Of a stretch of 64,000 bases of DNA, positions 1-8,988 are shown piece after piece; within the stretch, counting starts at the first letter, position 1; every line of letters starts with the position of its first letter. The DNA comes from Candidatus Contendibacter sp. GTDB lineage: Bacteria; Pseudomonadota; Gammaproteobacteria; Competibacterales; Competibacteraceae. The position numbers and the translations under genes are program-made. Under the pieces are notes generated by a model. It was not told the DNA's origin. It ran no database searches and was given only the letters and a program-made list of their open reading frames with translations. The stretch covers positions 62,001 through 126,000 of the forward strand of contig JARSSP010000007.1 in the NCBI GenBank assembly GCA_029624675.1. The letters are read 5' to 3'.

Positions 1-1930
1 CCTTCGCTTCCACATCGGGCGCGCGGGAACCGTAGAATCGTTCGATCCGCGCCGCCGCCTCGGGAAAGCGCGGATGCAGTCGGGCCAGAGTCGCCGCGTC
101 GCCGCCGCGCAGTTGAAACGCTAGCCGCCAGCGTCCCTGGCTCGCGCTCCCCGCGCCCGCTGGGAGAGGGACCGGTGGTGAGGGTTGTTCCACCGCTACG
201 CAATCCACCTCCAGCGTACCGACCTCGGTCAATTGCGCCAGCAATTGCACCGGAACCTCACCCGCCCCGGCCTCGCTCTCGATCACCGTGGCGATCGGCG
301 GCAGGGGCGCGAATTCCTCCGCGTCCAGCGCCATCACTTCGCCCGGCGGGTGCACGGCGTCCCCGGTCGAGGACAACAGATGAAACTGCACCGGCGCGCC
401 CAGCCGCAGCGAGAAGGTGCGTTCCAGCCGGATTTCCCGCCCTTCCTCGGCCCCACGCGGCAACAGGCAAACACCCTGCCGTTGCCGACGTTCGCCGTCC
501 ACCACCAAGAAGTAACCGCGCGCCGAGCCACCGCCAATCCGCAAACCCTGACCGCGCCGCGCCAGTCCGTAGGCCACCGCGCCGCGCGCTACCGCCAGAT
601 CGGGTTCGGGGTTGTCCAGTCGCGCCAGGGGTTCGCCGCGCCAGCCGGCCAGCAGATCCAGCAGTCGCCCCGCCAGCGCCGCGCCGTGGAACACGCCGCC
701 GTTCAGCAATACCGTGTCCGGCAGCGCCGGTCCCACCGTCGGCGCCCGCTCGCCCAGCGCCCGCCGACATGCCTCCGCGTGTTGCGCCAGGAACGCGGCC
801 AGATGGCGGCTGATGGCCGGGTCGGCGGCATAGGGCAGGCCGAATTCGACCACCGCCGCCCGTCGGCTCCGGGGCCGCTCGCCCCATTCGACCATCGGCA
901 GAAAACCGTCCAGCAGCAGTGTCCACGCCTCGGCGCGGCTCAATTCCGCCGACCGCGCACCGCCGATCAGCCGCGAACCGCCGCCGAGCACCGTGACGGT
1001 CGTTCGCTCTGGCGCGGCGTCGGCCAGCAGGCGTTCCTTGGCGCTCCGGCATTGCTGCCACAGTTGCGACAATTCGCCGGCGTTGAGCCGCCCGCCACCC
1101 AGCCGGGCCTCGACCGTGCGCGCCAGGGTCAGGTCCATGTTGTCGCCGCCGAGCATCAGATGGTCGCCAACGCCGACGCGGGTCAGTTTTGGCCCCGCCT
1201 CGTCGGCCTCGATTTGGATCAGGGTTAGGTCGGTGGTGCCGCCGCCCACGTCACAGACCAGCAGCAACCGGGCTTCGCCCAGGGCCGCCGCCACGTCGCC
1301 GCGATGGCGATGTAGCCAGTCGTAGCAGGCTGCTTGCGGTTCCTCTAGCAGCCGAAGTTGCGGCAGACCGGCCAGCCGCGCCGCTTCCACCGTCAGCACC
1401 CGCGCCGCTTCGTCGAACGAGGCCGGCACGGTCAACACCAGTTCCTGCCGCTCCAGCGGTTGGCGGGGAAAGCGGTGATTCCAGGCGGCGCGGATGTGGG
1501 CCAGGGTGCTGGCGCTGGCAGCGACCGGCGAAACCTTGGCGACATCCTCCGCCGCTCCCCAGGGCAGGATCGGCGCGATGCGGTCCACGCCGGCGTGGGA
1601 CAGCCAACTCTTGGCGCTGGCCACCAGCCGGCCCGGCGTTCGCGACCCCCGCTCCCGCGCCAGTTCGCCCACGATAACGTCGGCTACCTCGCCGGGGTCG
1701 ACGAACGGCCAGGGCAGTTGCCCATCCGCCGCCGCCAGTTCGCCCTCGGCTGGGTGATAGCGCACCGAGGGCAACAGCGACCGCGCCGCCACCGCGCCGG
1801 GGGCGATCAACTGCTCGATGGCGAACAGGCGGATATCGGTGGCGCGGGGCTCGGTGTAGGCGACGACTGTGTGGGTGGTACCGAGGTCGATGCCCACCAG
1901 ATAGCGGGACGTGCTGGATCGAGCGATGAT
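1..1930 (-). CDS. Hsp70-family chaperone-like ATPase (3' end beyond window)
   Basis: The minus-strand frame is open from about 1930 to the left edge, so more than 640 residues are visible and the C-terminus is missing. The N-terminus carries the Hsp70 phosphate-1 motif GIDLGTTHTVVAY, and the frame aligns throughout with the Hsp70 encoded at 5346-7187. Hsp70-like ATPases of this kind often occur beside a DUF2760 gene and a second Hsp70, as here, and may carry a long C-terminal region (DUF3731 type). No ATG, GTG or TTG lies between the upstream in-frame TAG (1931-1933) and the first motif except a GTG inside the motif itself. A GGGGAGG ribosome-binding site sits just ahead of two ATC codons, so the listed start is an apparent ATC. 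A copy of the window's CCCTCACC repeat lies in frame at 142-184. Function is inferred from family only. Confidence 0.82.
   Translation of the reverse strand, partial: MIARSSTSRYLVGIDLGTTHTVVAYTEPRATDIRLFAIEQLIAPGAVAARSLLPSVRYHPAEGELAAADGQLPWPFVDPGEVADVIVGELARERGSRTPGRLVASAKSWLSHAGVDRIAPILPWGAAEDVAKVSPVAASASTLAHIRAAWNHRFPRQPLERQELVLTVPASFDEAARVLTVEAARLAGLPQLRLLEEPQAACYDWLHRHRGDVAAALGEARLLLVCDVGGGTTDLTLIQIEADEAGPKLTRVGVGDHLMLGGDNMDLTLARTVEARLGGGRLNAGELSQLWQQCRSAKERLLADAAPERTTVTVLGGGSRLIGGARSAELSRAEAWTLLLDGFLPMVEWGERPRSRRAAVVEFGLPYAADPAISRHLAAFLAQHAEACRRALGERAPTVGPALPDTVLLNGGVFHGAALAGRLLDLLAGWRGEPLARLDNPEPDLAVARGAVAYGLARRGQGLRIGGGSARGYFLVVDGERRQRQGVCLLPRGAEEGREIRLERTFSLRLGAPVQFHLLSSTGDAVHPPGEVMALDAEEFAPLPPIATVIESEAGAGEVPVQLLAQLTEVGTLEVDCVAVEQPSPPVPLPAGAGSASQGRWRLAFQLRGGDAATLARLHPRFPEAAARIERFYGSRAPDVEAK
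142..184 (-). repeat. CCCTCACC...CCTCTCCC repeat embedded in the Hsp70 gene
   Basis: Read on the minus strand this segment begins CCCTCACCACCGGTCCCTCT and continues to GCGCGGGGAGCG. It is a diverged copy of the repeat at 18031-18070 and, in triplicate, at 34300-34427. It is translated in frame in the Hsp70 C-terminal region, giving a Pro-rich stretch (QPSPPVPLPAG). Confidence 0.6.
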
Positions 1931-1945
1931 CTAGTCCTCCCCATG

Positions 1946-3202
1946 CTATTCATTAGTGAAAAACGAATTTTGTTCCGGCTGCGCCGACCGCCACTGATAG
2001 CGCGCCGGCTTGCCGAGCTTTGTCACCTGCCCTTCCTCCAAGGCGCGTTTCAACCAATCGTGCAATTGAGGTTTACCGATGTCGAGATGGATCAGCAGTT
2101 CCTGATCGGTGGCCGGCGCCTTCGCGGTTAGCGTTCGCAGGCGGCGCAGGAACAATTGATAAAAATCCAGGTTGTCCAGTACGGTATCGGTCGTAGGGGT
2201 TGAAGTGTCATGCGGTTTGAGGGTAAGCGGCGCGGGTTCCGCAACCAGGGCGTGTGAATGATCGACCGCTGGCGCGGCCTCCCGAACGCACAGTGCCACC
2301 AAATCGCACAACTCTGCTGGCAATTCCCGCCCGCCCCGCCGGGTCAATTCAGCATTGCCGGAAGCAAGATCGGGATGCAGCTTCACCCACAGCGGCGTCC
2401 AGCCATGCTTCAAATTTTCCACCGCGCCATGCCAGGTGCCGCCCTGCTCCCGGTCCGCCGCGATGACGATAGCGGCATCGGCCAGACAATAAATGTACTT
2501 ATTGCGCGCCATGGCATTGCCCACTTCGAAGCCTGCCTCCGGATTGAAGGGGGAAATCAGCGCCAGATTACCGTTTAGCAGACTTGGGCGATATTTGGCC
2601 GAGGTCGCGGCGCGCAGCAGGCTGTCGGAAAGTACGCCAACCGCTGTTCCTTCCCGCGCCAGCGCGCCCAGCATCGCCGCCTCGTCCACGCCCCGCGCGC
2701 CGCCGGAAATCACCGACAGTCCCTGCGACGCTGTTTCGGCGCCCAGGCGCGTCGTAAACGCCAAATCCTCCAGGCTGGCGTGCCGCGAACCGATGATTGC
2801 GATCCCGCCCTGATCCAGCAACCGGCGGTTGCCGCAACCGAACAGTACCGGCGGCGAATCGGTTTGCAGATGTTTTTTCAGGCGACTGGGATAATCGGCA
2901 TCGGCCCGAATCAGAATCCAGAGTCCGGCGCGTTGCCACTTTTCCACCGCCAGTCCCAACGCACCGGCACGGTTCAGCAGCGCATGAATCCGTTCCAGCG
3001 TCACCGTGCGATCGATCCATCCCGCTAGCAACCGGGCGGGGTCATCGCGCAGTAGCATCTCCGGGGCGATTCCCCGGTCCTTCAGCCAACGGGCGAAGCG
3101 TCCCCATTCCATCGGCGCCAGCGGGCGTGGCTCGTCCCTGGCGGATTTGGATAAATAGGCGGTCAATAGCAATACCGCCTGGGCTTGTGTATGCAGGTCC
3201 AT
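1946..3202 (-). CDS. rqlI: DprA-like protein, RqlI/PsyrA type
   Basis: This 418-residue protein has a DprA/Smf-type Rossmann core with IIGSRHAS (about 136-143) and SGGARGVD (about 166-173). It has an N-terminal helical part and a C-terminal winged-helix-like tail (LDIGKPQLHDWLKRALEEG). It starts one base after the stop of the RecQ-like gene, so the two are almost certainly one transcript. A RecQ-like helicase with a phosphoribosyltransferase end next to a DprA-like protein is the arrangement known as RqlHI, also studied as the PsyrTA toxin-antitoxin pair with anti-phage activity. In that scheme the DprA-like member is the antitoxin. Role by analogy; it is not the housekeeping dprA, which normally lies near topA/rimN. 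Confidence 0.75.
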   Translation of the reverse strand: MDLHTQAQAVLLLTAYLSKSARDEPRPLAPMEWGRFARWLKDRGIAPEMLLRDDPARLLAGWIDRTVTLERIHALLNRAGALGLAVEKWQRAGLWILIRADADYPSRLKKHLQTDSPPVLFGCGNRRLLDQGGIAIIGSRHASLEDLAFTTRLGAETASQGLSVISGGARGVDEAAMLGALAREGTAVGVLSDSLLRAATSAKYRPSLLNGNLALISPFNPEAGFEVGNAMARNKYIYCLADAAIVIAADREQGGTWHGAVENLKHGWTPLWVKLHPDLASGNAELTRRGGRELPAELCDLVALCVREAAPAVDHSHALVAEPAPLTLKPHDTSTPTTDTVLDNLDFYQLFLRRLRTLTAKAPATDQELLIHLDIGKPQLHDWLKRALEEGQVTKLGKPARYQWRSAQPEQNSFFTNE

Positions 3203-3203
3203 G

Positions 3204-5318
3204 TCAATCCCCGCCGGCGGTGGTCGCTAGCGCGGTCGGCCACACCAGTCCGCTCCCCGCCTGCCGCAGCAGGGCTGCCACGACCGTCAGAGTCCAAGTC
3301 GAATCCACCATGTCGTCCACCAACAATACAGGCCCATTCGGAATTGGGGCATCAATCGCAAACACGCCATCCAGGTTGCGGCACTGGTGATAGCGGTTCT
3401 GCTGGAATTTCTGTAACTGGTTGTCGCGCTGCTTGGCGACGGCGGGCACGAACGGCAATCGCAGCCGGGCGGCCAAGCGGCGGGCGAAATCCGGAACCAG
3501 GGTCGGATGGTTGCGGGACGGGATGCAGGTAACCCACGTCGGCGAAGGTTGCGGACGCCAGCGCCGCTGAATCATTTCGGCCATCGCCTCCACCAACTCA
3601 TCGCGGAAATGGCCGGTCCGTTTATCCTCGGCCACCCACCGCCCCCAGCCGGCATCGCCCCAGCGGGCCAGCACCCGCCCGGTTTCGGCCTGCATCTCCG
3701 CTTTCAGATTGCCGCGAAAGGGATAAACGGCGAACGCGCCTTTGGCGACTTGCTTTTTGCACTCCAGCGGCAACTCCGAATGCCGGAGATAGCGCGCCGC
3801 TTCAATCGCCAGGATCGGCGAGAAATCCTCCCCGACCACCGACTGCCCCAAGCATCGGGCGCAGCGACCGCAGGGCTGCGGGTTCTCGTCGTCCAGCTCG
3901 ATGGCAAGGAGTTGCATCAGGCAGTCCCGGCTGTCGATATACGCCTGGACTTCCCGCCACTCTTGCTCACGCTGATCGGTCAGACGCCGGATGCGCTCGC
4001 GATCCAGGCGGTAGGCCACCGGCGTTCGCCGCCAGCGCGAGCCATCCTTGAGCACCGGCGCGGGATTTTCGACGCTGAGGAATTTCAAAACGTGCTCGAT
4101 CTGCTTGCTGCGTCTAAGGTTGACCACCGCTTCCAACTCGATCACCGTCAAGCCATCGGACTGCTCCAGCGCATGGAGAATCGCGTTGACCTGAGTCTCA
4201 TCGGGAAAGGCGCTATCGCGGAAAAAGGCATGAATCTCCTCATCCTCCCGTCCCGCCAGCAAAATCCCGACGGCATAAGCGATGGCGCGACCGGCGCGGC
4301 CCACCTGCTGATAGTAGGCCACGATGGAACCGGGCGCCTGATAGTGAACGACGAAGCCCAAATCCGGCTTGTCGTAACCCATCCCCAAAGCGGTGGTTGC
4401 CACCAACGCCTTGATCTGATTGGTCAGCAGCAGGGTTTCCAAATGTTGCCGATAGGCGTTGGCGTCGGCGAAACCGTCCGCCGTACTGTCGCTGTGATAG
4501 GCGCGGGCGAGGATGCCATTCCGGGTGAGCCAGTCGGCCACCTGTTCGGCATCCTGGCGCGTCAGGGTGTACACGATACCGGTACCTGGCAGTTTGGGCA
4601 GATGCTCCGCCAACCAAGCCAGCCGCGCCGCCTGACCGGGCAGGCGCAAGGTTTGCAGGGCCAGGGTCTCGCGCATCAGCGAGCCGCGCTGGACCTGGAT
4701 GTCGCCCAACTGTTGACCGATATCCCGCAACACCCGGTTGTTGGCGGTCGCCGTGGTTCCCAGCACCGATATGTTCGGCGGCATTCGCCGCAACACATGG
4801 ACCAGACGGCGATAATCCGGGCGGAAGTCGTGGCCCCAGTCGGAAATACAGTGGGCCTCGTCCACCACCAGCAGGCCGAGATGCTGGGCGATGGGCAACA
4901 GCACAGTTCGCACGAACTCATCGTTGGCCAACCGCTCGGGAGAAATCAGCACCGCATCGGCCTGATCGTGCAGAATGGCGCGGATGAGCGGCGGCCAGTC
5001 GTCACGATTGGCCGAGTTGATGGTCAGCGCCCGAATACCCAATCGTTGGGCGGCTTCGATCTGGTTGCGCATCAGGGCCAGCAGTGGCGAGACGATCAGC
5101 GTCGGCCCCCAACCCCGGTCGCGCAGGAGACGAGTAGCGATGAAGTACACCATGCTCTTGCCCCAGCCGGTGCGCTGCACCACCAGCAGCTTTTCCCGAC
5201 GATTGACCAGGGCGTCAATCGCCTCCCACTGGCCGGGGTGAAAATCAGCCAGTCGGTTGTCGAGCGCCCGACGCAATAGCTGGCGGGCCTCCTGGCGCTG
5301 GGTCCGCGGATCGGTCAT
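3204..5318 (-). CDS. rqlH: RecQ-like helicase with C-terminal phosphoribosyltransferase-like domain, RqlH/PsyrT type
   Basis: This 704-residue superfamily 2 helicase has Walker A GWGKS (51-55), DEAH (153-156, DEAHCISDWGHDFRP), a TTATA motif III and a motif VI region ending YYQQVGRAGR. A RecQ zinc region follows (CLMQ... CGRCARC). The last roughly 45 residues contain VLLVDDMVDST, the PRPP-binding signature of phosphoribosyltransferases. Helicase plus PRTase fused, followed by a DprA-like gene, defines RqlH/PsyrT, the toxin of the PsyrTA pair. The ATG at 5318 is chosen over an upstream TTG (5336). The gene lies between two Hsp70 genes that belong together in related genomes, suggesting that the pair is an insertion. 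Confidence 0.8.
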   Translation of the reverse strand: MTDPRTQRQEARQLLRRALDNRLADFHPGQWEAIDALVNRREKLLVVQRTGWGKSMVYFIATRLLRDRGWGPTLIVSPLLALMRNQIEAAQRLGIRALTINSANRDDWPPLIRAILHDQADAVLISPERLANDEFVRTVLLPIAQHLGLLVVDEAHCISDWGHDFRPDYRRLVHVLRRMPPNISVLGTTATANNRVLRDIGQQLGDIQVQRGSLMRETLALQTLRLPGQAARLAWLAEHLPKLPGTGIVYTLTRQDAEQVADWLTRNGILARAYHSDSTADGFADANAYRQHLETLLLTNQIKALVATTALGMGYDKPDLGFVVHYQAPGSIVAYYQQVGRAGRAIAYAVGILLAGREDEEIHAFFRDSAFPDETQVNAILHALEQSDGLTVIELEAVVNLRRSKQIEHVLKFLSVENPAPVLKDGSRWRRTPVAYRLDRERIRRLTDQREQEWREVQAYIDSRDCLMQLLAIELDDENPQPCGRCARCLGQSVVGEDFSPILAIEAARYLRHSELPLECKKQVAKGAFAVYPFRGNLKAEMQAETGRVLARWGDAGWGRWVAEDKRTGHFRDELVEAMAEMIQRRWRPQPSPTWVTCIPSRNHPTLVPDFARRLAARLRLPFVPAVAKQRDNQLQKFQQNRYHQCRNLDGVFAIDAPIPNGPVLLVDDMVDSTWTLTVVAALLRQAGSGLVWPTALATTAGGD

Positions 5319-5345
5319 GGGTTCATTACCCCGCAATGGTTCGAC

Positions 5346-7187
5346 TCACCCCTCCCCGCGCACGTCGAACTCGACCTTCCAGCTTTCCGCGCCGGCGCGC
5401 GGCACGGCTTCCAGCCGCAGAGTGCCGACCTCGGTGACCGCCGCCCGCAGGCGCACCGGCACCACCTCGCCCGGCTGGCGATCCTCGGCGGGCAGGGTCG
5501 CCTCGATCTCCTCCAGTTCCTCGACCTCGTCCGGCGTCCACTGGTCCAGCACCGCTCCCACATGGTCGGCGCGGCGCACCGAGGAGCCGAAGAAGCGGAA
5601 CCGCACCGGCTCCCCGACCACCAGTCCCACTTCCTGCGGCGGCAATTCGGCCTGCGTCCCTTCCTCCATCCCGAACGGGGCGATGCACAGCGCCTCGATC
5701 GGCGGTTCCATCCCCGGCACCGCCGGCATGGCGCTTTCGACCCCGACATAGAACGACTTAGCGGTGCCGCCGCGAATCCGCACCCCGCGCCCGCGCCGCA
5801 CGTAGCCGTAATAGGCCGCGCCGCGCGCCACCGCCAGGTCGAGATCGGCGCCTTCCAGCAGCCGGGCCGGCGGAGCGCCCTCGGCGTCCAGCCAGCCGTT
5901 CAAGACTTCCAAGGTCCGCGCCAGCAACGGCTGGGCCTTGAACACCCCGCCGTTGAACAGCACGGCGGTGGGATGCAGGAAGGTTGCATCGTCCGGTAAC
6001 CGGTCCTCGAAACCGGCCAGATCGCGGGTCGCGTTCACTTGTCTAGCCAGAAACGCCGCCAGATGGCGAGGCATCGCCGCGTCCTGAGCGTAGGGCAGGC
6101 CGATCTTGGTCAAGGCCGCCCGCGCTCGACTGGCGGGCCGCGCCGCCGCCTCCACCACCGGAAAGAAACCCTCGACCAGATTTTGGGTCACTTCCGCGCG
6201 GGTCATCTCGGTGCGCAGGGTGCCGCCGATCAGCTTGGAGCCTCGGCTCGGCACCACCACCGGTACGGCCTCGACCCTGGCGTCGCCCAGCAGGGTTTCC
6301 TTGGCGGCGCGGCAACCGTGGGTGAGCGCTTGCACCTGCCAGGGATCAAGCTGGGTTCCCTGCGCGGCCAGCTTGGCGCGAACCGCGTGGGCCAGTGCCA
6401 GGTCCATGTTGTCGCCGCCCAGCAGGATATGGTCGCCCACGGCCACCCGCACCAGGTCCAGCGAGCCGTCGCGCTCGGTCACCGCGATCAGCGAGAAGTC
6501 GGCGGTGCCGCCGCCGAGGTCGATCACCAGGATGATGTCGCCGACCCGGACCTGCTTGCGCCACTCGCCCCGGCTGGCCAGAATCCAGTGATACAGCGCC
6601 GCCTGCGGTTCCTCCAGCAGCACCAGTTGGTTCAGTCCCGCCGCCGCCGCCGCCTCGGCGGTCAGTTCGCGGGCGGCCGGATCGAAGGACGCCGGCACGG
6701 TCAGCACCACCTCCTGGTGGGTTAGCGGCGCGTCGGGGTGCTGGTGGTCCCAGGCGGCGCGTAGATGGGCCAGATAGCGCATCGTGGCCTGCAATGGCGA
6801 GACCCGCGCCACTTCCTCCGGCGCTTCCACCGGCAGGATCGCCGCGCGCCGATCCACGCCGGGATGGCACAGCCAGCTCTTGGCGCTGGCCACCAGCCGA
6901 ATTGGTGTGCGACCGCCCAGGGCGCGGGCCAGTTCGCCCACCACGAACGGCGGCGGCTCGCCCCAGGGCAGGACGCGGTCGTCGGGCTTCAATTCGTCGG
7001 GATGCGGCAGGTACAGGAACGAGGGCAGCATCGTCCGGTCTTCGATCGAACCCGGCGCGGTCAACTGCGGAATGGCCTCGACTCCCTCGACCACGTCGTC
7101 GCGGTCGCTGGCGGCCAGGTCCACCGCCGCCATCACGCAATGCGTGGTGCCCAGATCGATGCCGACGGCGTAGCGGACCTCGCTCAT
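5346..7187 (-). CDS. Hsp70-family protein (DnaK-like)
   Basis: A 613-residue Hsp70-type ATPase. Motifs are the phosphate-1 loop GIDLGTTHC (9-17), the phosphate-2 loop VIDLGGGTADFSL, and the adenosine-site region ending in a conserved VLFNGGVFK-type motif. The C-terminal half is a beta-rich substrate-domain-like region, shorter than that of true DnaK and without the helical lid. Its ATG overlaps the stop of the DUF2760 gene (ATGA), so translation is coupled. Hsp70 proteins of this type are specialised paralogues rather than the main chaperone; clients are unknown. The ATG at 7187 is chosen because the family begins a few residues before RYAVGIDLGTTH; the longer upstream frame is the reverse frame of DUF2760. 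Confidence 0.88.
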   Translation of the reverse strand: MSEVRYAVGIDLGTTHCVMAAVDLAASDRDDVVEGVEAIPQLTAPGSIEDRTMLPSFLYLPHPDELKPDDRVLPWGEPPPFVVGELARALGGRTPIRLVASAKSWLCHPGVDRRAAILPVEAPEEVARVSPLQATMRYLAHLRAAWDHQHPDAPLTHQEVVLTVPASFDPAARELTAEAAAAAGLNQLVLLEEPQAALYHWILASRGEWRKQVRVGDIILVIDLGGGTADFSLIAVTERDGSLDLVRVAVGDHILLGGDNMDLALAHAVRAKLAAQGTQLDPWQVQALTHGCRAAKETLLGDARVEAVPVVVPSRGSKLIGGTLRTEMTRAEVTQNLVEGFFPVVEAAARPASRARAALTKIGLPYAQDAAMPRHLAAFLARQVNATRDLAGFEDRLPDDATFLHPTAVLFNGGVFKAQPLLARTLEVLNGWLDAEGAPPARLLEGADLDLAVARGAAYYGYVRRGRGVRIRGGTAKSFYVGVESAMPAVPGMEPPIEALCIAPFGMEEGTQAELPPQEVGLVVGEPVRFRFFGSSVRRADHVGAVLDQWTPDEVEELEEIEATLPAEDRQPGEVVPVRLRAAVTEVGTLRLEAVPRAGAESWKVEFDVRGEG

Positions 7188-7735
7188 AGCTCCACCTCCG
7201 CCGGGGCCAGCACCCGGACATCGTGACCCTCCGCCAGCTTGGGCAACCGGATCTCGGTGACCCGCCAGCCCCGGTGGGTCAGCGTGCCGGTGAACGGCGG
7301 TTGGCCCACCACGTTGCCGGTCAACCGCACCGCCGCGGCGTCGAAGCCGGCCGCCAGCGTCAGCCGCGCGCCCTCGGCCTCGGTCCGCGCCGGTTCGATG
7401 GACAGATACTCGCGCAGCACCTTTTGACAACCTTCATGCACCACCCGCGCCGCGCCGCCGATCTCGGCGTCGGAATAGGCGCTGACATTCTCTTCCAGAA
7501 AGTCCACGAACCGCCCTTCCCGCTGCAACAGCGCCAGCAGTTGCAAGGCCGAATCCGGCGGTGCTTCCCGCAATGACGGCCTGGATTCGGCGACCGCCGG
7601 GGTGGCCGGCCCGACTCGCTCGCCCCGTTCCAGCCGCGACACCTCGGCCGCGAACCCGGCGTCGCCCAGAATCCGCCCGAGCGCGCGCAGCGCCAGGATC
7701 AGGCGGGTGAAGAAACTCGGATGTGAATCGCTCAT
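7184..7735 (-). CDS. DUF2760 family protein
   Basis: A 183-residue protein with a hydrophobic helical N-terminus (FFTRLILALRALGRILGD) and a conserved C-terminal DUF2760 region (LLALLQREGRFVDFLEE...). Function is unknown. It is the first gene of a minus-strand operon and overlaps the following Hsp70 by 4 bases, a linkage seen in other proteobacteria and suggesting a co-chaperone or partner role (inference). ATG 7735 is preferred, with GGAG 11 bases upstream; a TTG two codons earlier is possible. Confidence 0.8.
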   Translation of the reverse strand: MSDSHPSFFTRLILALRALGRILGDAGFAAEVSRLERGERVGPATPAVAESRPSLREAPPDSALQLLALLQREGRFVDFLEENVSAYSDAEIGGAARVVHEGCQKVLREYLSIEPARTEAEGARLTLAAGFDAAAVRLTGNVVGQPPFTGTLTHRGWRVTEIRLPKLAEGHDVRVLAPAEVEL

Positions 7736-7973
7736 GATCAAGCCAACTCCAGTGAATCAAGCCGATAAAGTGTTTATCCTACCATGCGTTCGCGCCGCGC
7801 CGACGGCGAGAAAACCATCCCCGACGAGGCTGAATTTGCCTTATCATGTGTTATTGGCGAAGGCCGGCCCGGTCGGCCCGATTGATCCAGACGGCGGCGC
7901 GGATGACCCCGGCCCCGCAGCCGCTTTCAACCCGCGCGCGAGGTAGGCGCGAGACCCCCTTAGGAGTGGCAAC

Positions 7974-8339
7974 ATGGCCCGCATATTGATCGTCGACGAT
8001 TCGCCGACCCAGACCTTGAGTCTCGCCAAAATCGTCAAGAAACATGGACATGAAACCCTGACCGCCAAGGATGGCGTCGAGGGCGTTGAGGTCGCCAAGG
8101 CGGAATTGCCGGATCTCATCCTCATGGATGTGGTCATGCCCAACATCAATGGCTTTCAGGCCACCCGGCAAATTACCAAGAACCCCTCCACCAGCCATAT
8201 CCCGGTGATCATCGTCACGACCAAGGATCAGGAAACCGACCGAATCTGGGGCGCGCGGCAAGGCGCCAAGGGCTATGTCACCAAGCCGGTGGATGAAGAG
8301 ACGCTGATCGAAACCATCAAAAAATTTCTGGCCAAATAG
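7974..8339 (+). CDS. pilH: CheY/PilH-like response regulator
   Basis: A 121-residue stand-alone receiver domain. The acidic pocket is D8/D9 (ILIVDDS), the phospho-acceptor D52 (LILMDVVMP), and the conserved lysine lies in YVTKP (K104). There is no output domain, so it acts by protein contact, as PilH does in twitching motility; PilG or CheY are alternatives. An AGGAGTGGCAAC ribosome-binding stretch precedes the ATG. It is transcribed away from the DUF2760/Hsp70 operon and is monocistronic here; the usual pilG/pilI neighbours are absent, so the symbol is tentative. Confidence 0.85.
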   Translation: MARILIVDDSPTQTLSLAKIVKKHGHETLTAKDGVEGVEVAKAELPDLILMDVVMPNINGFQATRQITKNPSTSHIPVIIVTTKDQETDRIWGARQGAKGYVTKPVDEETLIETIKKFLAK

Positions 8340-8361
8340 GCCGTCGCCAGCCCATGCCGGC

Positions 8362-8988
8362 TCAGCCTCCACGAAATCGGGCGCGACCGCCCGCCAACGC
8401 CGCCAGCGCCGCGTGAATTTCGCGCAGCCGCTGACCGTCACCTCCCCGATCGGGATGGTGGCGCATCGCCAGCCGCCGGTATTGTCGCCGGATGGCGGCC
8501 ACATCCACCGGATCCCGCAGCTCCAGCACCGCCAGCGCCGCCCGCCGTTGTTCGCCCGCCCGGTGGGCCGTGTGGAATTGGCGCAACCACTCGCCGACTT
8601 GGGCGGCGGTCACGGTCATCAATCGCCCCAAATCGGCATACCAGTCGGCCAGGTCGGACCCGCCCGGCGCCAGCGCCGCGTTCTTCCCGCCAGGTTCGGC
8701 GACGGTCGGCGGTTCCAGCGCGATGCGCAGCGGATCGATGGTCAGGTGACCGCGCCGCTCGCGCGCTAGCCGGTGCCGCAGCCGGTACAACACGTGAAAC
8801 AGCAGATAGTGACCTCGGAACAGGCCGAGCGGTTCGCGAGCATCGAACGCGGCGAACAACGGCTGTTCCCGGCGCAGGATTTTCAATAACTCGTGCTCGC
8901 TGATTCCTGGAGGACGGGCAACCAGCAGTTGCTCCAGTTGCATTTCCAGGTCGTCCAGCGTGGCCGGCGACGGGATGGCGTCGTTCAT
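8362..8988 (-). CDS. DnaJ-related protein with C-terminal J domain
   Basis: A 208-residue protein. Residues about 20-100 resemble the DNAJ_related N-terminal domain (ISEHELLKILRRE..., LFRGHYLLFHVLYRLR). A short J domain follows at the C-terminus with the diagnostic HPD (AMRHHPDRGG). J proteins stimulate Hsp70 ATPase, so one of the nearby Hsp70 proteins is a plausible partner (inference). The ATG at 8988 overlaps the stop of the anti-sigma gene (ATGA), placing this co-chaperone in the sigma/anti-sigma operon. Confidence 0.78.
   Translation of the reverse strand: MNDAIPSPATLDDLEMQLEQLLVARPPGISEHELLKILRREQPLFAAFDAREPLGLFRGHYLLFHVLYRLRHRLARERRGHLTIDPLRIALEPPTVAEPGGKNAALAPGGSDLADWYADLGRLMTVTAAQVGEWLRQFHTAHRAGEQRRAALAVLELRDPVDVAAIRRQYRRLAMRHHPDRGGDGQRLREIHAALAALAGGRARFRGG

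Noticed and set aside
1946..3202. Housekeeping dprA
   Set aside because: It is paired with a RecQ-PRTase gene and lacks the usual topA/smf neighbourhood; the N- and C-terminal regions differ from DprA.
3507..5279. A 590-codon plus-strand open frame
   Set aside because: It is the reverse frame of the RecQ-like helicase, made open by high GC; the minus strand has all helicase motifs.
7742..7973. A small gene between DUF2760 and the response regulator
   Set aside because: Open frames there have no ribosome-binding site and no resemblance to known proteins; the stretch is best read as a divergent promoter region.
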